A DNA stretch of 64,000 nt from positions 310,001-374,000 of the forward strand of contig BQMF02000225.1 of the NCBI GenBank assembly GCA_027922465.2, written 5' to 3'. Of this stretch, positions 44,451 through 56,300 are shown in pieces. The notes below the pieces were generated by a model, which saw only the letters and a program-made list of their open reading frames with translations, had not been told where the DNA came from and did not search any database. How positions within the stretch are numbered: the stretch's first letter is position 1; each line of letters starts with the position of its first letter. The position numbers and the translations under genes are program-made. Origin of the DNA: Turritopsis dohrnii. Taxonomy: Eukaryota; Cnidaria; Hydrozoa; Anthoathecata; Oceaniidae.

Positions 44451-46228
44451 AAATAATTAAAAATGTGTTATAATTTTTGTTTGTTCAATTCATATTTATC
44501 TTCTTGCCACAATCCAGACAAACAGATCTCCTTCATTCTCTATATTGAGAAGCTTCCATCGTTTCTTGTAAAAATGCAAGAGTCGATTCCTTATGGTAAT
44601 CATAATTTTATTTGCGGGAGACTGCAGAATACTTAAATGTGTTGTACACTATTTTGTGTCAATTTGTTTCATCAAACACTGGCATATGCAATATTTAATA
44701 TTCAGTAATAAAAGAGGTTCTGCAATGCTCAAATGATTAACAGACAGCTCCTTTAGGCCGTGCTCCACCTGTAGATTTCTTGTTAAAGGCATCTTTATAA
44801 AGAAATCTATTTCAGCTTTTCATAATGGAGGTGATATTTCGACATGTTTAAATGTAATCTATTGTTTCCACTGATTTCGATTTTATAAAAATGGATGTTG
44901 AAGAGGCAGCAGCTTTTATAATTTAAATTTATTGTGTAAAAAACCCACATTGCCTTTATTGTCATGTGTTAGTGTAACTTAGAAGCGTTCGTAAACTAAT
45001 GAATGACGAAAATGACCATAACGTTTTCAAAAAGCGTTATATTTCACTATAAGTATGAATGCAGTGTAATAGGGTCTGTTACAAAAGTATTAGCATTTTG
45101 TCCATCCGACACGATAACTGTTTGTTTCAATATTTTTTGACTATCATCCTTGTAGAAATCATGTTTTGGAATTTTGTAAAGTCTATTCTAGTATACTTTC
45201 GGAAAACGTTTTCTTGATATTATATCATAAACGTGCTGTTTTGTATATCGCCCTTAGTATCGATTTGTCCGTCCGACATAAAACAAGTATTTTTGTAACA
45301 GACCCAATAATAACTAAATGATCACATCTCTCGGGGAAAAACCTTGACAAAAACGTTTTTCACTTTCAAAACGTCCGCTGTGTTGTTGAGTTTGGCTATA
45401 TGTTAGGTGGGCGTTCTGAAGTCCGACTTCATGCTAACTTGAAGCATAGGGTAGGATATTTTGCTGCTGAACATTCCCTTGATAAGATTGTTTCTATACT
45501 TATACAAGCAAAACATCAATATTGTAAGGACTAGTAGTGTCACTTCTCAAATCCTTTTATAGGAAATTTTTATCTATCAAAGTAGAAAAAAAGAATTCAG
45601 TAAGAAGCACCTAGTCTTCCTTTAAGGTATGTTAGCTAATATTTGTCGTTGAATATACATTACTAGTATCCCGTGTAAAAATCTTTTACAGGTTTTACTT
45701 CTGAAAATGACATCTCAAAAATGGTGTCGAAAAATTAAATCACGGAATAAAAAAAACAGAAAGTGCACCAGTGTAAGTACTGTAATCTCTCGCTAGTTCC
45801 CTAAAAACCCTAACCTTGAGAAAAAGAAATAATAGGTGCAGGTACCACAAAATTCGTTTGAATTAGAGAGAGATCCTAACTGTATTACTGAACTCTAAAA
45901 AATATACCAAAGCATGTATGATCTTTCAGTGACAACCAACCGTTACCGAGGTATCGTCGATCAAACATTTGAGTGACGTCAAAGCTCTGTTCGTCACTCC
46001 TTCGTCAATGTCTCATTGACCATAAATAATGTCAGTTATTTTGTTAGAGGTTCTAGAGATATTTTCCAAATAAGTAATTGAAGAAGCAATGCAATAGTTC
46101 CTCTGATTTAAATATCCACTTAAACAGACGCCATATAGATCAAACATTTTTCCAGGTTTTCAATCAACACTGGAGCGCAGAACAAAAAATTCGTTTTACT
46201 TGGAAGATCTGAAACCCATTTAAAACAA
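44451..46228. other. Intergenic with two MITEs
   Basis: No gene. It holds the 45072 MITE and a TACTGTAATCTCTC...GAGAGAGATCCTAACTGTA element at about 45778-45892 resembling a Tigger MITE. Confidence 0.4.
45072..45305. repeat. MITE with GGGTCTGTTACAAAA termini
   Basis: GGGTCTGTTACAAAA (45072-45086) and TTTTGTAACAGACCC (45291-45305) are perfect inverted repeats around a 204-bp centre. Confidence 0.8.
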
Positions 46229-46900
46229 AAATACGCGCTGTGCATCCACCTTTTTCCCTCTAATAAATTGTATCAATTGAAGATGCAATGCAATGGTTCC
46301 CGGTGGTTAAAAAAAACTAATGTCAATACGAAAAAAAAAACACTACACTAGGTATTCCGGCTAAAGCATTTTTAGTTCACTATCAACACAGGAGTTTTGA
46401 ACAGAAAAACTTTTTAATCAGAAGATCTGAAGCACATCAAAATATTCATAATACATCTTTCACGATGCGATATATGCAGCAGTAAAAATAAATTATTAAA
46501 AAATTAATTGTGCGTACAGGAAAACAACAAATAGATTAAAATCGCTGTAACTGTTCAGAAAATCCCAACGTAAATAAAAGCCAAATGCGGAAGTCGTAAA
46601 AGTGTCAAAATATGAATTGTAAACAATTGTAAACGATTTTCTTGTACGAACCCAGAAGGTCATGATTAAAAACCATCCCAGCGGGCACAAAGACGTCGTA
46701 GAGACGTGGTAAAGACGTCTTTCCAAGACGTCCCTAAGACGTCGCAAAATGATCGTGAAGTGGGAATCTCAAAAGACGTCCAAATTACATCTTCACTGAG
46801 ACGTCCCAATGACATCCCAACGACGTCGTAACGACGTCGCAAAATTATGAAATTTACGTCGTAGAGACGTCGTAGAGACGTCTTGAAAAGATGTCCCTAA

Positions 46901-47326
46901 AGCTCGGTTCCCATTAAGATTTAAAATGTTGAGCAACATTCGTACAACAAGTGTTGTACTACAATTGTACAACTGTTGTTGTGCAATCACATGTTTCCAT
47001 TTAAATCTTATGTTAAATTATGATAAATTCTACATTCATTCAAAAAACGTATAAGATTATGTACTTTACAGAACAGCAAAATCGTGCGCTGTTGAGCAAC
47101 TGCTCTCTGCTGTGTTTCCATTGAACTTTTACTTCAATAATGTTGTACAACTATCGCCAACTGTTGCAGAGATAGAAAAATTTCTACAACATGTGTTGTG
47201 CAACATGTCTTCTGTTGTACAACAATCGCTCTGTTGCACGACATTTGTTTCCATTAATATCGTAAGTGCTGTGCTACTGTTGTACGACTGTTGCTCAACA
47301 TTTTCGATTCTAATGGAAACCGAGCT
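46901..47326. mobile_element. Nested MITE with AGCTCGGTTCCCATTA termini and TAA duplication
   Basis: Left AGCTCGGTTCCCATTA and right TAATGGAAACCGAGCT are near-perfect inverted repeats. TAA flanks both sides (46898-46900 and 47327-47329). A 3-bp TWA-type duplication is typical of PIF/Harbinger. The interior has ACAACTGTTGT-type palindromes. Confidence 0.75.
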
Positions 47327-47334
47327 TAAGACGT

Positions 47335-48165
47335 CGCGAAATGGTCGCGAAGTGGGAATCTCAAAAGACGTCTCAATCACATCTTCACTGAGACGTCTCG
47401 ACATCTCTCATTCTCTGGCCGTAACGATATCGTAGAGACGTCCGATTAACAACCTCCTTTTCCTGGGATCATAGGCCATCTATGTTGGGATCATCAAAAA
47501 AAACAAACCATACAAATTCAATGAATATCTCCTTTTTAATTCTTTTTAAAAGTTTACAACGCAACAATTTACAGTTCAACATATACTAACTAATTTGTCA
47601 TCAAGTTATAAAATTTTGAATTACATGTATTTCCACATTTAAGACTCCCTTCGGCTAGCCTTTTTGAAATTTCGCCAACCTCATTATCGATCAGGAGATC
47701 TTTGAGCATCATCTACAGTGCTCTTCTGATGCTGGAATGCTGAAACTAAGTTCAACAAGAATGTATAAATATGTATAAATATACCCACCGAATGGATTCA
47801 GAAAACAGAAACTCACCGTTAATTTCATCGAACAGGATCGTATGTTTTCAAGGTGTTTTTCCATTTACACTTTGCAAAACGCCATGCTTAATTAATTCTT
47901 CTAAGTTTTATCTAAACGTCTTTTATCGAAATTTATGTTACATGTATCATTATTAACAGTATTAACCTTTTCTTACAAGAAAGTCTTTGCTTTTGAAACG
48001 TTCTATATCACATGTGAATTTTATAACCCGGGAATTTCTCTTTGTCTTACGTATTTGTGATTGGTCTATTTTAAATTCTTTAAATCATGCAACTGTAGTA
48101 AAACCTATTCGATGAATCTTTGTTGATTAATCGCTTTTGACAATTTAGAATTCTTTCAAACGTCG
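47335..48165. other. Interior of the GACGTC element
   Basis: GACGTC motifs to about 47440, then AT-rich DNA without a recognised gene. Confidence 0.5.
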
Positions 48166-48167
48166 TA

Positions 48168-49055
48168 ATTTAATCTGTACATAGAGACGTCTCAAATACG
48201 TCGTGAAAGCATCCCTCACACGACCAAGAAAAAGAATCGGTACGAATGTAAATTCCATATGAAGTATGTTATTGTTACTCAAAGTATACTGTTTAGTAAC
48301 AGCAGAATGAAATTTCAAACTTTTTCCCAGTTCGTTTTTTGATCGTAAAAAGATACCAATTGGGACGTCCCATTTTCAGACGTCACTACGACGTCACAAA
48401 ATGATCTTAAAAATTGTTTCAAAGGTTGTTATTTAATCTGTATAAAGACGTCCCAAAAACGTCGTAAAATCATCCCAAACACGACCAATAAACAGAATTC
48501 GATACGAATGTAAATTCTATATAAGCATGTTAGTATTACTCGATTTATACTGTTTAATGACTGCAAAATGAAATTTGAAAATTTTTATCAGGTCGCAATT
48601 TGATCGTAAAAGGATCCCAATTGCGACGTCCCATTTTCAGACGTCTCTACGACGTCGCAAAATGATCCTAAATTAATAATTGTTTCGAAGGTCGTTATTT
48701 AATCTGTATAAAGACGTCCCAAAAACGTCGTAAAATCATCCCAAACACGACCAATAAACAGAATTCGATACGAATGTAAATTCTATGTAAGCATGTTAGT
48801 ATTACTCGATTTATACTGTTTAATGACTGCAAAATGAAATTTGAAAAGTTTTATCAGGTCCCAATTTGATCGTAAAGGGATCCCAATTGCGACGTCCCGT
48901 TTTCAGACGTCCCTACGACGTCGCAAAATGATCCTAAATTAATCATTGTTTCGAAGGTCGTTATTTAATCTGTATAAAGACGTCCCAAAAACGTCGTGAA
49001 AGCATCCCTTACACGACCAATAAACAGAATTCGATACAAATGTAAATTCTATTTA
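48168..49055. repeat. 266-bp tandem repeat in the GACGTC element
   Basis: ATTTAATCTGTA recurs at 48168, 48431, 48697 and 48963 (intervals 263, 266, 266). Each unit carries AAAGACGTCCCAAAAACGTC, ACACGACCAATAAACAGAAT, ATTTGATCGTAAA and GACGTCGCAAAATGATC. The last unit resumes after the nested element at 50612. Confidence 0.8.
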
Positions 49056-50611
49056 CCCAGCAGGCACCCAACGTTATACTAACGTTAGTGTTACGTTATT
49101 TTTTACGTTGTGGTAACGTTAGTGGTTGGTTAGAATGGAAGTCTTTTTTTAATTAGTATAACGTTAGATACTTACGTTAGTATAACGTTAAATACTTACG
49201 TTAGTATAACGTTAAATACTTACGTTAGCATAACGTTAGAAAGTTACATCAGGACAACGTTAAATTTCGTTAACAACATCAAAATGTTATAACATTATAA
49301 TGACTTCTGAAGTCATTATAAACAAATCCCGGTGTCCATCCCAACAAAGTAAGACAAATGACGAAAACAGCGAATAGTCATAGAAGTTGATATTTACCTT
49401 TAATTGACAAGAAAAGTATATTTTTATGTCAATATTTACGCATGCCTAATAGAAGAAAAAGAAACAAATATAAGTGAAGGTGTTAAACGAATGCTTGTGG
49501 TTACGGCAAATTGCAATAAATGAAAATCAATAGAAATTTATGCTAGAACAGATATCTATTTTCCAGCTGACTAACGTCCATAGAACAGACATTTTGTGCT
49601 TTCATATGTTAACAAAGCAAAACACTCTGGGGATACAACAAAATTAATCAGAAACCTTGAGTAAAAGATTTCTATTAAAAATAATCAAGTAGCAGGCCCT
49701 AATACTCTAGCTATCATCTATAAGTCATGTAGTACAGATCTTGCCAGCAAAACCAAGATTAAATAATCAAACTGATTTCTCGTTTTAAGGCTAGACTAGC
49801 GCGAAGTATATAATAGATATATAATAGACATATTACCATGTGTAAAATGGAGAGGAAATACTAGGTTAGCACGGTAAAAGCGAGTTTTTTCAAGAGATAC
49901 ACTTCTTAATTGAAAAGGCGAAAATGTGTAGCAAGTGCGAATCAAAATTCATATCATCCTCAAGGACTTACTTATGATAGCCCTTACTAACGTAAGTATT
50001 TAACGTTATACTAATTAAAAAAAGACTTCCATTCTAACCAACCACTAACGTTACCACAACGTAAAAAATAACGTAACACTAACGTTAGTATAACGTAAAT
50101 TAACGAAATTTAACGTTATACTAACGTAAGTATCTAACGTTATACTAACGTAAGTATCTAACGTTATACTAACGTAAGTATTTAACGTTATACTAATTAA
50201 AAAAAGACTTCCATTCTAACCAACCACTAACGTTACCACAACGTAAAAACTAACGTAACACTAACGTTAATACAACGTAAATTAACGAAATTTAACGTTA
50301 TACTAACGTAAGTATCTAACGTTATACTAACGTAAGTATCTAACGTTATACTAACGTAAGTATCTAACGTTATACTAACGTAAGTATTTAACGTTATACT
50401 AATTAAAAAAAGACTTCCATTCTAACCAACCACTAACGTTACCACAACGTAAAAACTAACGAAACACTAACGTTAATACAACGTAAATTAACGAAATTTA
50501 ACGTTGTCCTGATGTAACTTTCTAACGTTGTACTAACGTAAGTAGTTAACGTTGGAATAACGTTGGTTTTACGTTGGACTAACGTTAGATAAACGTTGGG
50601 TGCCTGCTGGG
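49056..50611. mobile_element. Nested CCCAGCAGGCAC-ended element with AACGTT arrays
   Basis: The termini CCCAGCAGGCACCCAACGTT are perfect inverted repeats. They share CCCAGC(G/A)GGCAC with the host element but are followed by AACGTT instead of GACGTC. The arms (about 49070-49260 and 49985-50600) consist of TAACGTTA-type repeats. The AT-rich centre has no gene. Inserted into the 266-bp repeat with probable TA duplication. Confidence 0.8.
49985..50560. repeat. 24-bp monomers within 182/206-bp higher-order units
   Basis: The monomer AACGTTATACTAACGTAAGT plus ATCT is tandemly repeated, inside larger units starting with CTAATTAAAAAAAGACTTCC at 50011, 50193 and 50399. The 24-bp difference between the two intervals equals one monomer. 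Confidence 0.75.
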
Positions 50612-51163
50612 TAAGCATGTTAGTTTTACTCGATATACTGTTTACTGACTGCAGAATGAAATTTGAAAAGTTTTATCAGGTCCCAATTTGATCGTAAAAG
50701 GATCTCAATTGCGACGTCCCGTTTTCAGACGTCCCTACGACGTCGCAAAATGATCTCAAAACCAAACGACCATTTTACGATTAAATTAAGACGTCTCAAA
50801 GACGTCTTGTGCCCGCTGGGATGATATGCATTTCTTCAATAGCGTAGTATTGGAAAAGTAATGACGCTATTCATACTATAAGAAAAACAAAACAAACAAA
50901 CCAAAATGTTCAAAAGTTTACTTACTATAAAAACATCTACAAATCTTCGTTCAATACTTTCGTTGTTGTCTATTGTTTCTTGATCTCGCAAATAATCAAA
51001 AAACGATCGAATGCAATGCAATGTTTTCCTCTTATACTAATCGTAGAAAAATATTAACCATCGTGGTCTGACACTCTACTATGAATAAGTGACCACAAAA
51101 GCGACCCGAAATTTTAGAAAGTGAAAGTGTGAAAAAAGCGGATGCACACTCGTAATTAGTATA

Positions 51164-51552
51164 TAGTATGTTTTGGGGGAAAAAATCAATTTTAATCACA
51201 TTGACAAGAATAAATAATTTAGGCAACTTGCCTGACTTATTCTTCGTCTGTGGTTAACTTGTTTCCTATCAAATCCGGGTACATAGTTGTAAAGATCATA
51301 ACTCAATATGCTTTGATACAAGTTCTATTGTTGTTTTCAATGTTTCAAATTTGACTAATGTTACTTGTTTAGCTGATATAACTTTTTGGCAGCGTTTCAC
51401 TCCCAGGAGACACTACGTTAAAATGGATGGTGAGAAGAGGGTGCATTGAAACGAATAACTTAATTTCTCAATTAAGTGATGTGAAGTCATTTTTCATTGT
51501 GATACCTTAAAGTCACAAAAGGTCGTGAGAAGCCTAAACTGATAAAATTCGC
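51164..51552. other. Intergenic, no gene seen
   Basis: AT-rich. Confidence 0.4.
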
Positions 51553-51787
51553 GTACACTAAAAGTCTTTTAATGTAAGCGGAACTTATAATATCCTCAAT
51601 TAATAAATACGCCAGGTTTCAACGTTTCGAACCCCTCCGGTTCATTTTCAAGAATGATGTTTACAGTTAAACAGAAGACATTACATTGCATAAAAAATTG
51701 ACGTCATAAAAATAAATGATTAACAATAGCACAAAATATGCAAAATGAACGAGAAGTAAAATACAAAGAACTACAAATTTTCTTGTT

Positions 51788-53689
51788 TTAGTTTGTAATT
51801 GTTAATGTTTTTGTGAAATGCCTGTACATTTCTTTTCCGTACTGGTGGAGCTCTAAGTTCATCCCAGCCGGTTGAAGAGTTTGTAAACGACAAATCCACC
51901 GATCCTCAAGCCGTTCTCGTTTGGCTTGAGTTTGAATATCCTTCTGCAAAATCAGAACTTGCATATCGGTTGTGAGATCGTGGTCTGTATGAAAATGTTC
52001 GGCAAGTTCTGAATTTCCCTGTCTTTTTTCGATGTCATACCGGTGTTTTGAAAATCTATCGCTCAACCTTTCGCCAGTATGACCGACATAGATGGTGTTA
52101 TGTCTTTTACAGATGGCGGCGTACACAACATTTCGTGATTTGCAGTTTCCGCCTCCGTCGTGAAGAACCGTTGTCTCGTCGCCATGCTTGATCTGGGTTG
52201 CTTCTTTGATATTACCACACAACTTGCATTTGTTGCATGGTTTCGTTGGTGTGATTGCTTTTTTGGATCGGACAGAGACATCGTTCCTTGTGATCTTCGA
52301 TTTGATGGTCTGTCCACGCCTAAATGCAACAATCGGGGGAGTTTTGAATATCTGTCGTAATCTGGGTTGTTTTCAATTACATGTCGACTTTTTCTCAGAA
52401 CAGAGGGTAGTGTCTAAGATTTGGATGCCAATCGGTAACGAAAACGATTTGTTCATCTTTCTTTTTCGTCTCATCAACAAGAAGAGTATGCCATTCGATG
52501 TCACCAATTTTTTTTTGCGTTCTTCGTAAGGCTTGTTGGTTGTATCCGTGTTGAATGAAGTGGATGATCATTTTTTTGGTGTGGTTGATATATTCCTCTT
52601 TTGTTGTGCATATTCTGCGGACTCGGATAAACTGACCTTTCGGAATGTTTCGTTTCACGTGTTTGGGATGACTTGATTCGTTGTTCAAGTATTGGTGAGC
52701 ATCTGTAGGCTTGGAGTAAACGCTTGTTATGATGGAAGACTGAGCTTTCGTGACGACAACGTCAAGGAAGTTGACACTGGTTGGGGATGTGTTACACTCA
52801 AACTTGATTTCTGATTTTATTCCTCTCGACTCGCCAAATCCCTGACAGAATTCGAGAAAGTCATTAAGTGAGTCTTTACCATGTGTCCATATCAGGAAAA
52901 TATCGTCTATGTATCGATAGTATACATAGGGTGACAGGCCTGTCCTCTGGCGATATTCTTCCAAGAGCCTTTCTTCAAAGTCACTCAGGAACAGATTTGC
53001 GTAGTTGGGAGCCATCGGAGTTCCCATGGCAGTCCCTTTAACTTGTTTGTATAGACGATCACCAAACCGGAACACGTTGGATTGAAGGACAAGTAGTATT
53101 AGCTGTTTGAGTGATTTTGATGGAATGCGCTTGTCTCCTCGCTTTTCTAAGAATTTGAAACAAGCTTCAGCACCTTCGGTATGGTCAATGTTTGTGCATA
53201 GAGAATTGACGTCCATCGTGACTAGGATGGAGGTTTCAATTATCTTGCCAAGTTCTTTCAGTTTCATTAGAAGATCTTCAGATACCTGAAGATGTTACTG
53301 AAGTAACGAAAAGCTTCGTAAGAAAATAAATACATTTTTAAAAAACTTTTGCGTTTATTTATTTATATTGTTTCTGGCTAACTGACAATGAATTTCATTA
53401 GAAAGTCTTTGGTGTCCTTTATGAATGACTTCGTCTTCCTAGCTTGGTGCTTCAGAAAAGAATCAAGGATTTCAGACAGCTTGGCTGTGACAGAGTTGAA
53501 GCTGGAAAGGATAGGTCTTAGTGGTGGGAATATAGAGAACTGTTTGTGAATCTTTGGAAGACCATAGAAGATAGACTGTCGTGGGCTGTTGGAATGTTGA
53601 GAGATGAAATTTTTCTCTTTTTCCGTGATTTGTTCTCTTTTAAACATTTCCCCAAGTTTGGTGTCGATCTTGTGTGCTATCTCTTGCAT
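51788..53689 (-). pseudogene. PLE reverse transcriptase + GIY-YIG endonuclease (frameshifted, interrupted)
   Basis: The N-terminal frame 53689-53378 carries FYGLPKIHKQ and PPLRPILSSFNSVTAKLSEI. The central frame 53267-52395 holds the RT core: LVTMDVNSLCTNIDH, GTAMGTPMAPNYANLFLSDF and YYRYIDDIFLIW (YIDD at about 52913-52902), all catalytic residues present. Two frameshifts near 52400 and 52345 follow. The last frame 52222-51788 has the endonuclease: NVVYAAICKRHNTIYVGHTG, RLSDRFSKHRYD and LEDRWICRLQTL. A 110-130 bp insertion with a duplicated TTTCATTAGAA splits the first two frames near 53270-53400. Such proteins prime reverse transcription at nicked DNA. Recently inserted by appearance, but no longer able to make one protein. 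Confidence 0.85.
53274..53392 (+). mobile_element. Short hammerhead-bearing insertion inside the PLE
   Basis: Flanked by TTTCATTAGAA (53263-53273 and 53393-53403 approximately). On the plus strand it holds CCTGAAGATGTTACTGAAGT and AACGAAA: CTGAAGA, stem GTTAC/GTAAC with loop TGAA, GAAA. It ends in AAATAAATAC/TTTATTTATT inverted motifs. Resembles the end of another PLE or a retrozyme-like unit. Confidence 0.5.
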
Positions 53690-53845
53690 ATTTTGTGCTA
53701 TTGTTAATCATTTATTTTTATGACGTCAATTTTTTATGCAATGTAATGTCTTCTGTTTAACTGTAAACATCATTCTTGAAAATGAACCGGAGGGGTTCGA
53801 AACGTTGAAACCTGGCGTATTTATTAATTGAGTACACTAAAAGTC

Positions 53846-54600
53846 GCGAGACGCCATTTTGTGAAAACCTTTTGTACGCATAAATCCTGTAAAATACGTA
53901 AATTGAAGAAATATGGTGCAGGAATATCGTCATCTAATGACGCGATTTTCAAATAAAATAAACCCACTTTTTTCATTCACTCATTTATGGGCTGAAACAA
54001 GACGTTGGAATACAACTTAAGGTTATCTGGCAATTCAGGTTTCACCTTTCCGGATTTGAGAAAAAGTAGCTGTATATTTTGTGAAAATATTTAAAAGTCA
54101 TATTGCACATGGATGGACTGACAGACACGGGAAAATGAAAGATCAGCTACCTTGCAACTAATTCCAATAACTTTATGTTACGACATCGCGATTCTCGCTT
54201 TATGGAATTACTTTCTTCGAAGCTTGATATTCACAGACAATCAAACTACACTAGGCTTTAAGAATACAGTATGCCTTCCTTTTTTTCTCCTCGTTTTTTA
54301 TGGAATTTCATGGAAGTTTTATTTTGACCGATGATTATAGAGGAATAAAAAGAGAAGAACCTACAACTTTTATAAAACCATATTCTAACTATATATGGGG
54401 CCAATTATTCAAAAAACTATTAAGACAGGTTCATACCCTAATGTATCTGGATCCCGTTGCTCGAAGGATTGCCAAACCACTTAATATTCCAGTTAAAATA
54501 TTAAAGAACAAAAGCCTGAAAACATAATTTTCCTTCGTTATATTGCGTTCTTGTTAAGTTCGCTAAGAAGTAATCAATATCCTAACAAGAATGAAAAAAT
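53846..54600. other. Intergenic, no gene seen
   Basis: Short frames at 54152-54527 have no recognisable family. Confidence 0.35.
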
Positions 54601-54649
54601 AAAAAAACAAACGGTTGCAAGCTCTGACTAAAATAATATTTGATCGAGG

Positions 54650-55080
54650 ACTGCTTCCGTTTCTTCAGTTGGAGGTCCTCGATCTCTTTTGTGATGGTGG
54701 ACAGCATTTTTTAGCTTTCATTATTAAAGACATGAATCACTTTGGCTTGTCTAGCATTGCAGTTATCTCTTGCAGACTCATGCTTTTTTGTGCCGGTTCC
54801 TCAATTCCGCCATTGCTCTCGCCACCATCGGAATTTTCTTCGCCTGCCAGATTACTTTCACAGTGCTCGATTTCATTGATGCTTGCTTCTCTAGCTCAAA
54901 CTTGCCAACCGATCTCAAATTCATTGAAATTTGGCTCAGATCCTTGGACGTCAAAATCAGCGTATTTTAAAATTGTTGTCAATTTATTTTTGCCAGTGTC
55001 CGCTTTGTAGAGTGCATACAAAGGAAATGTTCATTTGGTCCAAAAAAAGGTCAGCTTTAACAAGTGTCCGCTTTATTGGG
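54650..55080 (-). pseudogene. Possible pogo/Tigger transposase tail (deleted element)
   Basis: The minus strand reads an acidic segment (NLAGEENSDGGESNGGIEEP) then SMSLQEITAMLDKPK, similar in layout to the acidic tail and last helix of Tigger transposases. Two TGTCCGCTTT motifs (54997, 55064), one followed by ATTGGGTGACG, resemble Tigger terminal sequence. Tentative. Confidence 0.3.
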
Positions 55081-56300
55081 TGACGAAGAAAGTTTTGGTT
55101 TCCGAGTCACTAGAACCTAAATCGATTACTTGGTATAACTCTCACTAGACATTCTCATTTTACTGAGTGTGAAATGTTGTGAAAAACGTAAATTGTTTAG
55201 GAGAACCTTGTTTATCTCACAAACTTCATAGGTTCATTGAGTATAATAAAAAGAAATGTGACGAAATTTGGTTAAGTAGTAAAACTCAGAACAGCTTAAA
55301 ACGGGTATACCGTTAGCTTGAAATGAAAAAAAATGTGTGTCAATGCAAATAAAAAGCACTTCGTTCAGAAATGCTATGGTACATCCAGAAGTCTGACAAT
55401 GGAAACTATTTCTATAACATTAACAGGACTCGCTCAAAGACGACTTACTGCATGCTCATAAGTTGACTCATTTCTAAAAAAGTCGGAAACGACCATAGAA
55501 CCATTCCCACAAATGTTGCTAATAGGTTACTTTTCTTCTTTAAACTCTGCGGACCTTGATTTGAGTGTCATTAAACCATTGAAAAAAATGACTTTACATG
55601 ATAACTTCAATCAGCCTCCTTTAAGTTTTTTTTAGAATTTTCCTCAATTTTTATCCGGAAGTTGAACGCTGAATTAATTTTTGAAACATAAAACAAGCGC
55701 GAAGATAAATGTTTCTTACACCCTCTATCACCCTATCTCCAATATATAACTAACTGGTTGCTAGAAGATGAAATACCATAATCCCGTCGGTTTACACGTA
55801 AAGATTCTTAATAAACTTTTGTTTTTGTTTAGCAATTGTTCTAATAAAACTTTTCGCTTTCGATTATTCTTTGATGTCTTCAATTTTCCTTTTAGTATTT
55901 TAACGTTTTGTTAAGTTTTTATATTTGTACCGGTTTTTGGAGCATTCACTTTCAATAACGCATGGCTGATCCAATAATATACAACAAAATGAATAATAAT
56001 ATGCCGCGATAATGAGTTGCCTTGTACTTCTGGTTTGTTGAAAGTTTCCATACTGCAAAACCAGATCATCAGAAACGAGAATTTTTTTTTTGTTTAATTC
56101 ATTCATACGTTCTATAATTTATTCAATTATGATAGTCAGCAAATTGGCTTTCTAATTAATGCGCATCATTTATTTTTCCCGACGGTTATTGAAAAGAAAA
56201 GGGCAGAATATCTGAAACCATTGTGTTACAGTTTATGTATTTTAACTATCATTCAAACATTATAATGTACTTTTCCAATTGCAGTGCACAATTAGCGGAT
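55081..56300. other. Intergenic, no gene seen
   Basis: AT-rich; nothing recognised on either strand. Confidence 0.4.

Larger units (their letters stand above)
46677..50820. mobile_element. CCCAGCGGGCAC-ended DNA element with GACGTC arrays
   Basis: Ends CCCAGCGGGCACAAAGACGT and its mirror GACGTCTTGTGCCCGCTGGG. AT is present on both sides (46675-46676, 50821-50822) and once in the intact copy near 41900, so AT is the target duplication. The interior is full of GACGTC/AGACGTCC motifs plus a 266-bp tandem repeat and two nested elements. No transposase is seen, so it is non-autonomous. Confidence 0.8.
46229..51163. mobile_element. TATACTAAT-ended MITE, inverted copy split by insertion
   Basis: 46229-46676 and 50821-51163 together align with the reverse complement of 41542-42344, including AACAATAGACAACAACGAAA and GGTCATGATTAAAAACCAT. 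The join lies within AACCAT|GATAT, where the CCCAGCGGG element is inserted. Confidence 0.75.
51567..53831 (-). mobile_element. Penelope-like element, near full length, with inverted ends and 14-bp target duplication
   Basis: GTACACTAAAAGTC occurs at 51553-51566 and 53832-53845, the expected target duplication. Inside it, about 140 bp at 51596-51740 is repeated in reverse complement at 53690-53832 (shared CGTTTCGAACCCCTCCGGTT, TTGACGTCATAAAAATAAAT). The coding region is on the minus strand with RT then GIY-YIG. Flanking repeats are usual for PLEs. Confidence 0.85.

Noticed and set aside
47112..47435. 107-codon frame in the nested MITE
   Set aside because: It spans the MITE boundary into GACGTC repeats and is mirrored by an antisense frame.
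51601..51660. Hammerhead in the inverted ends of the full-length PLE
   Set aside because: The minus strand has a GAACC...GGTTC stem followed by GAAA, but the preceding core reads TTGAAAAT instead of CTGANGA.
54300..54527. Possible 75-residue gene
   Set aside because: Composition is plausible but no family, splice sites or paralogue support it.
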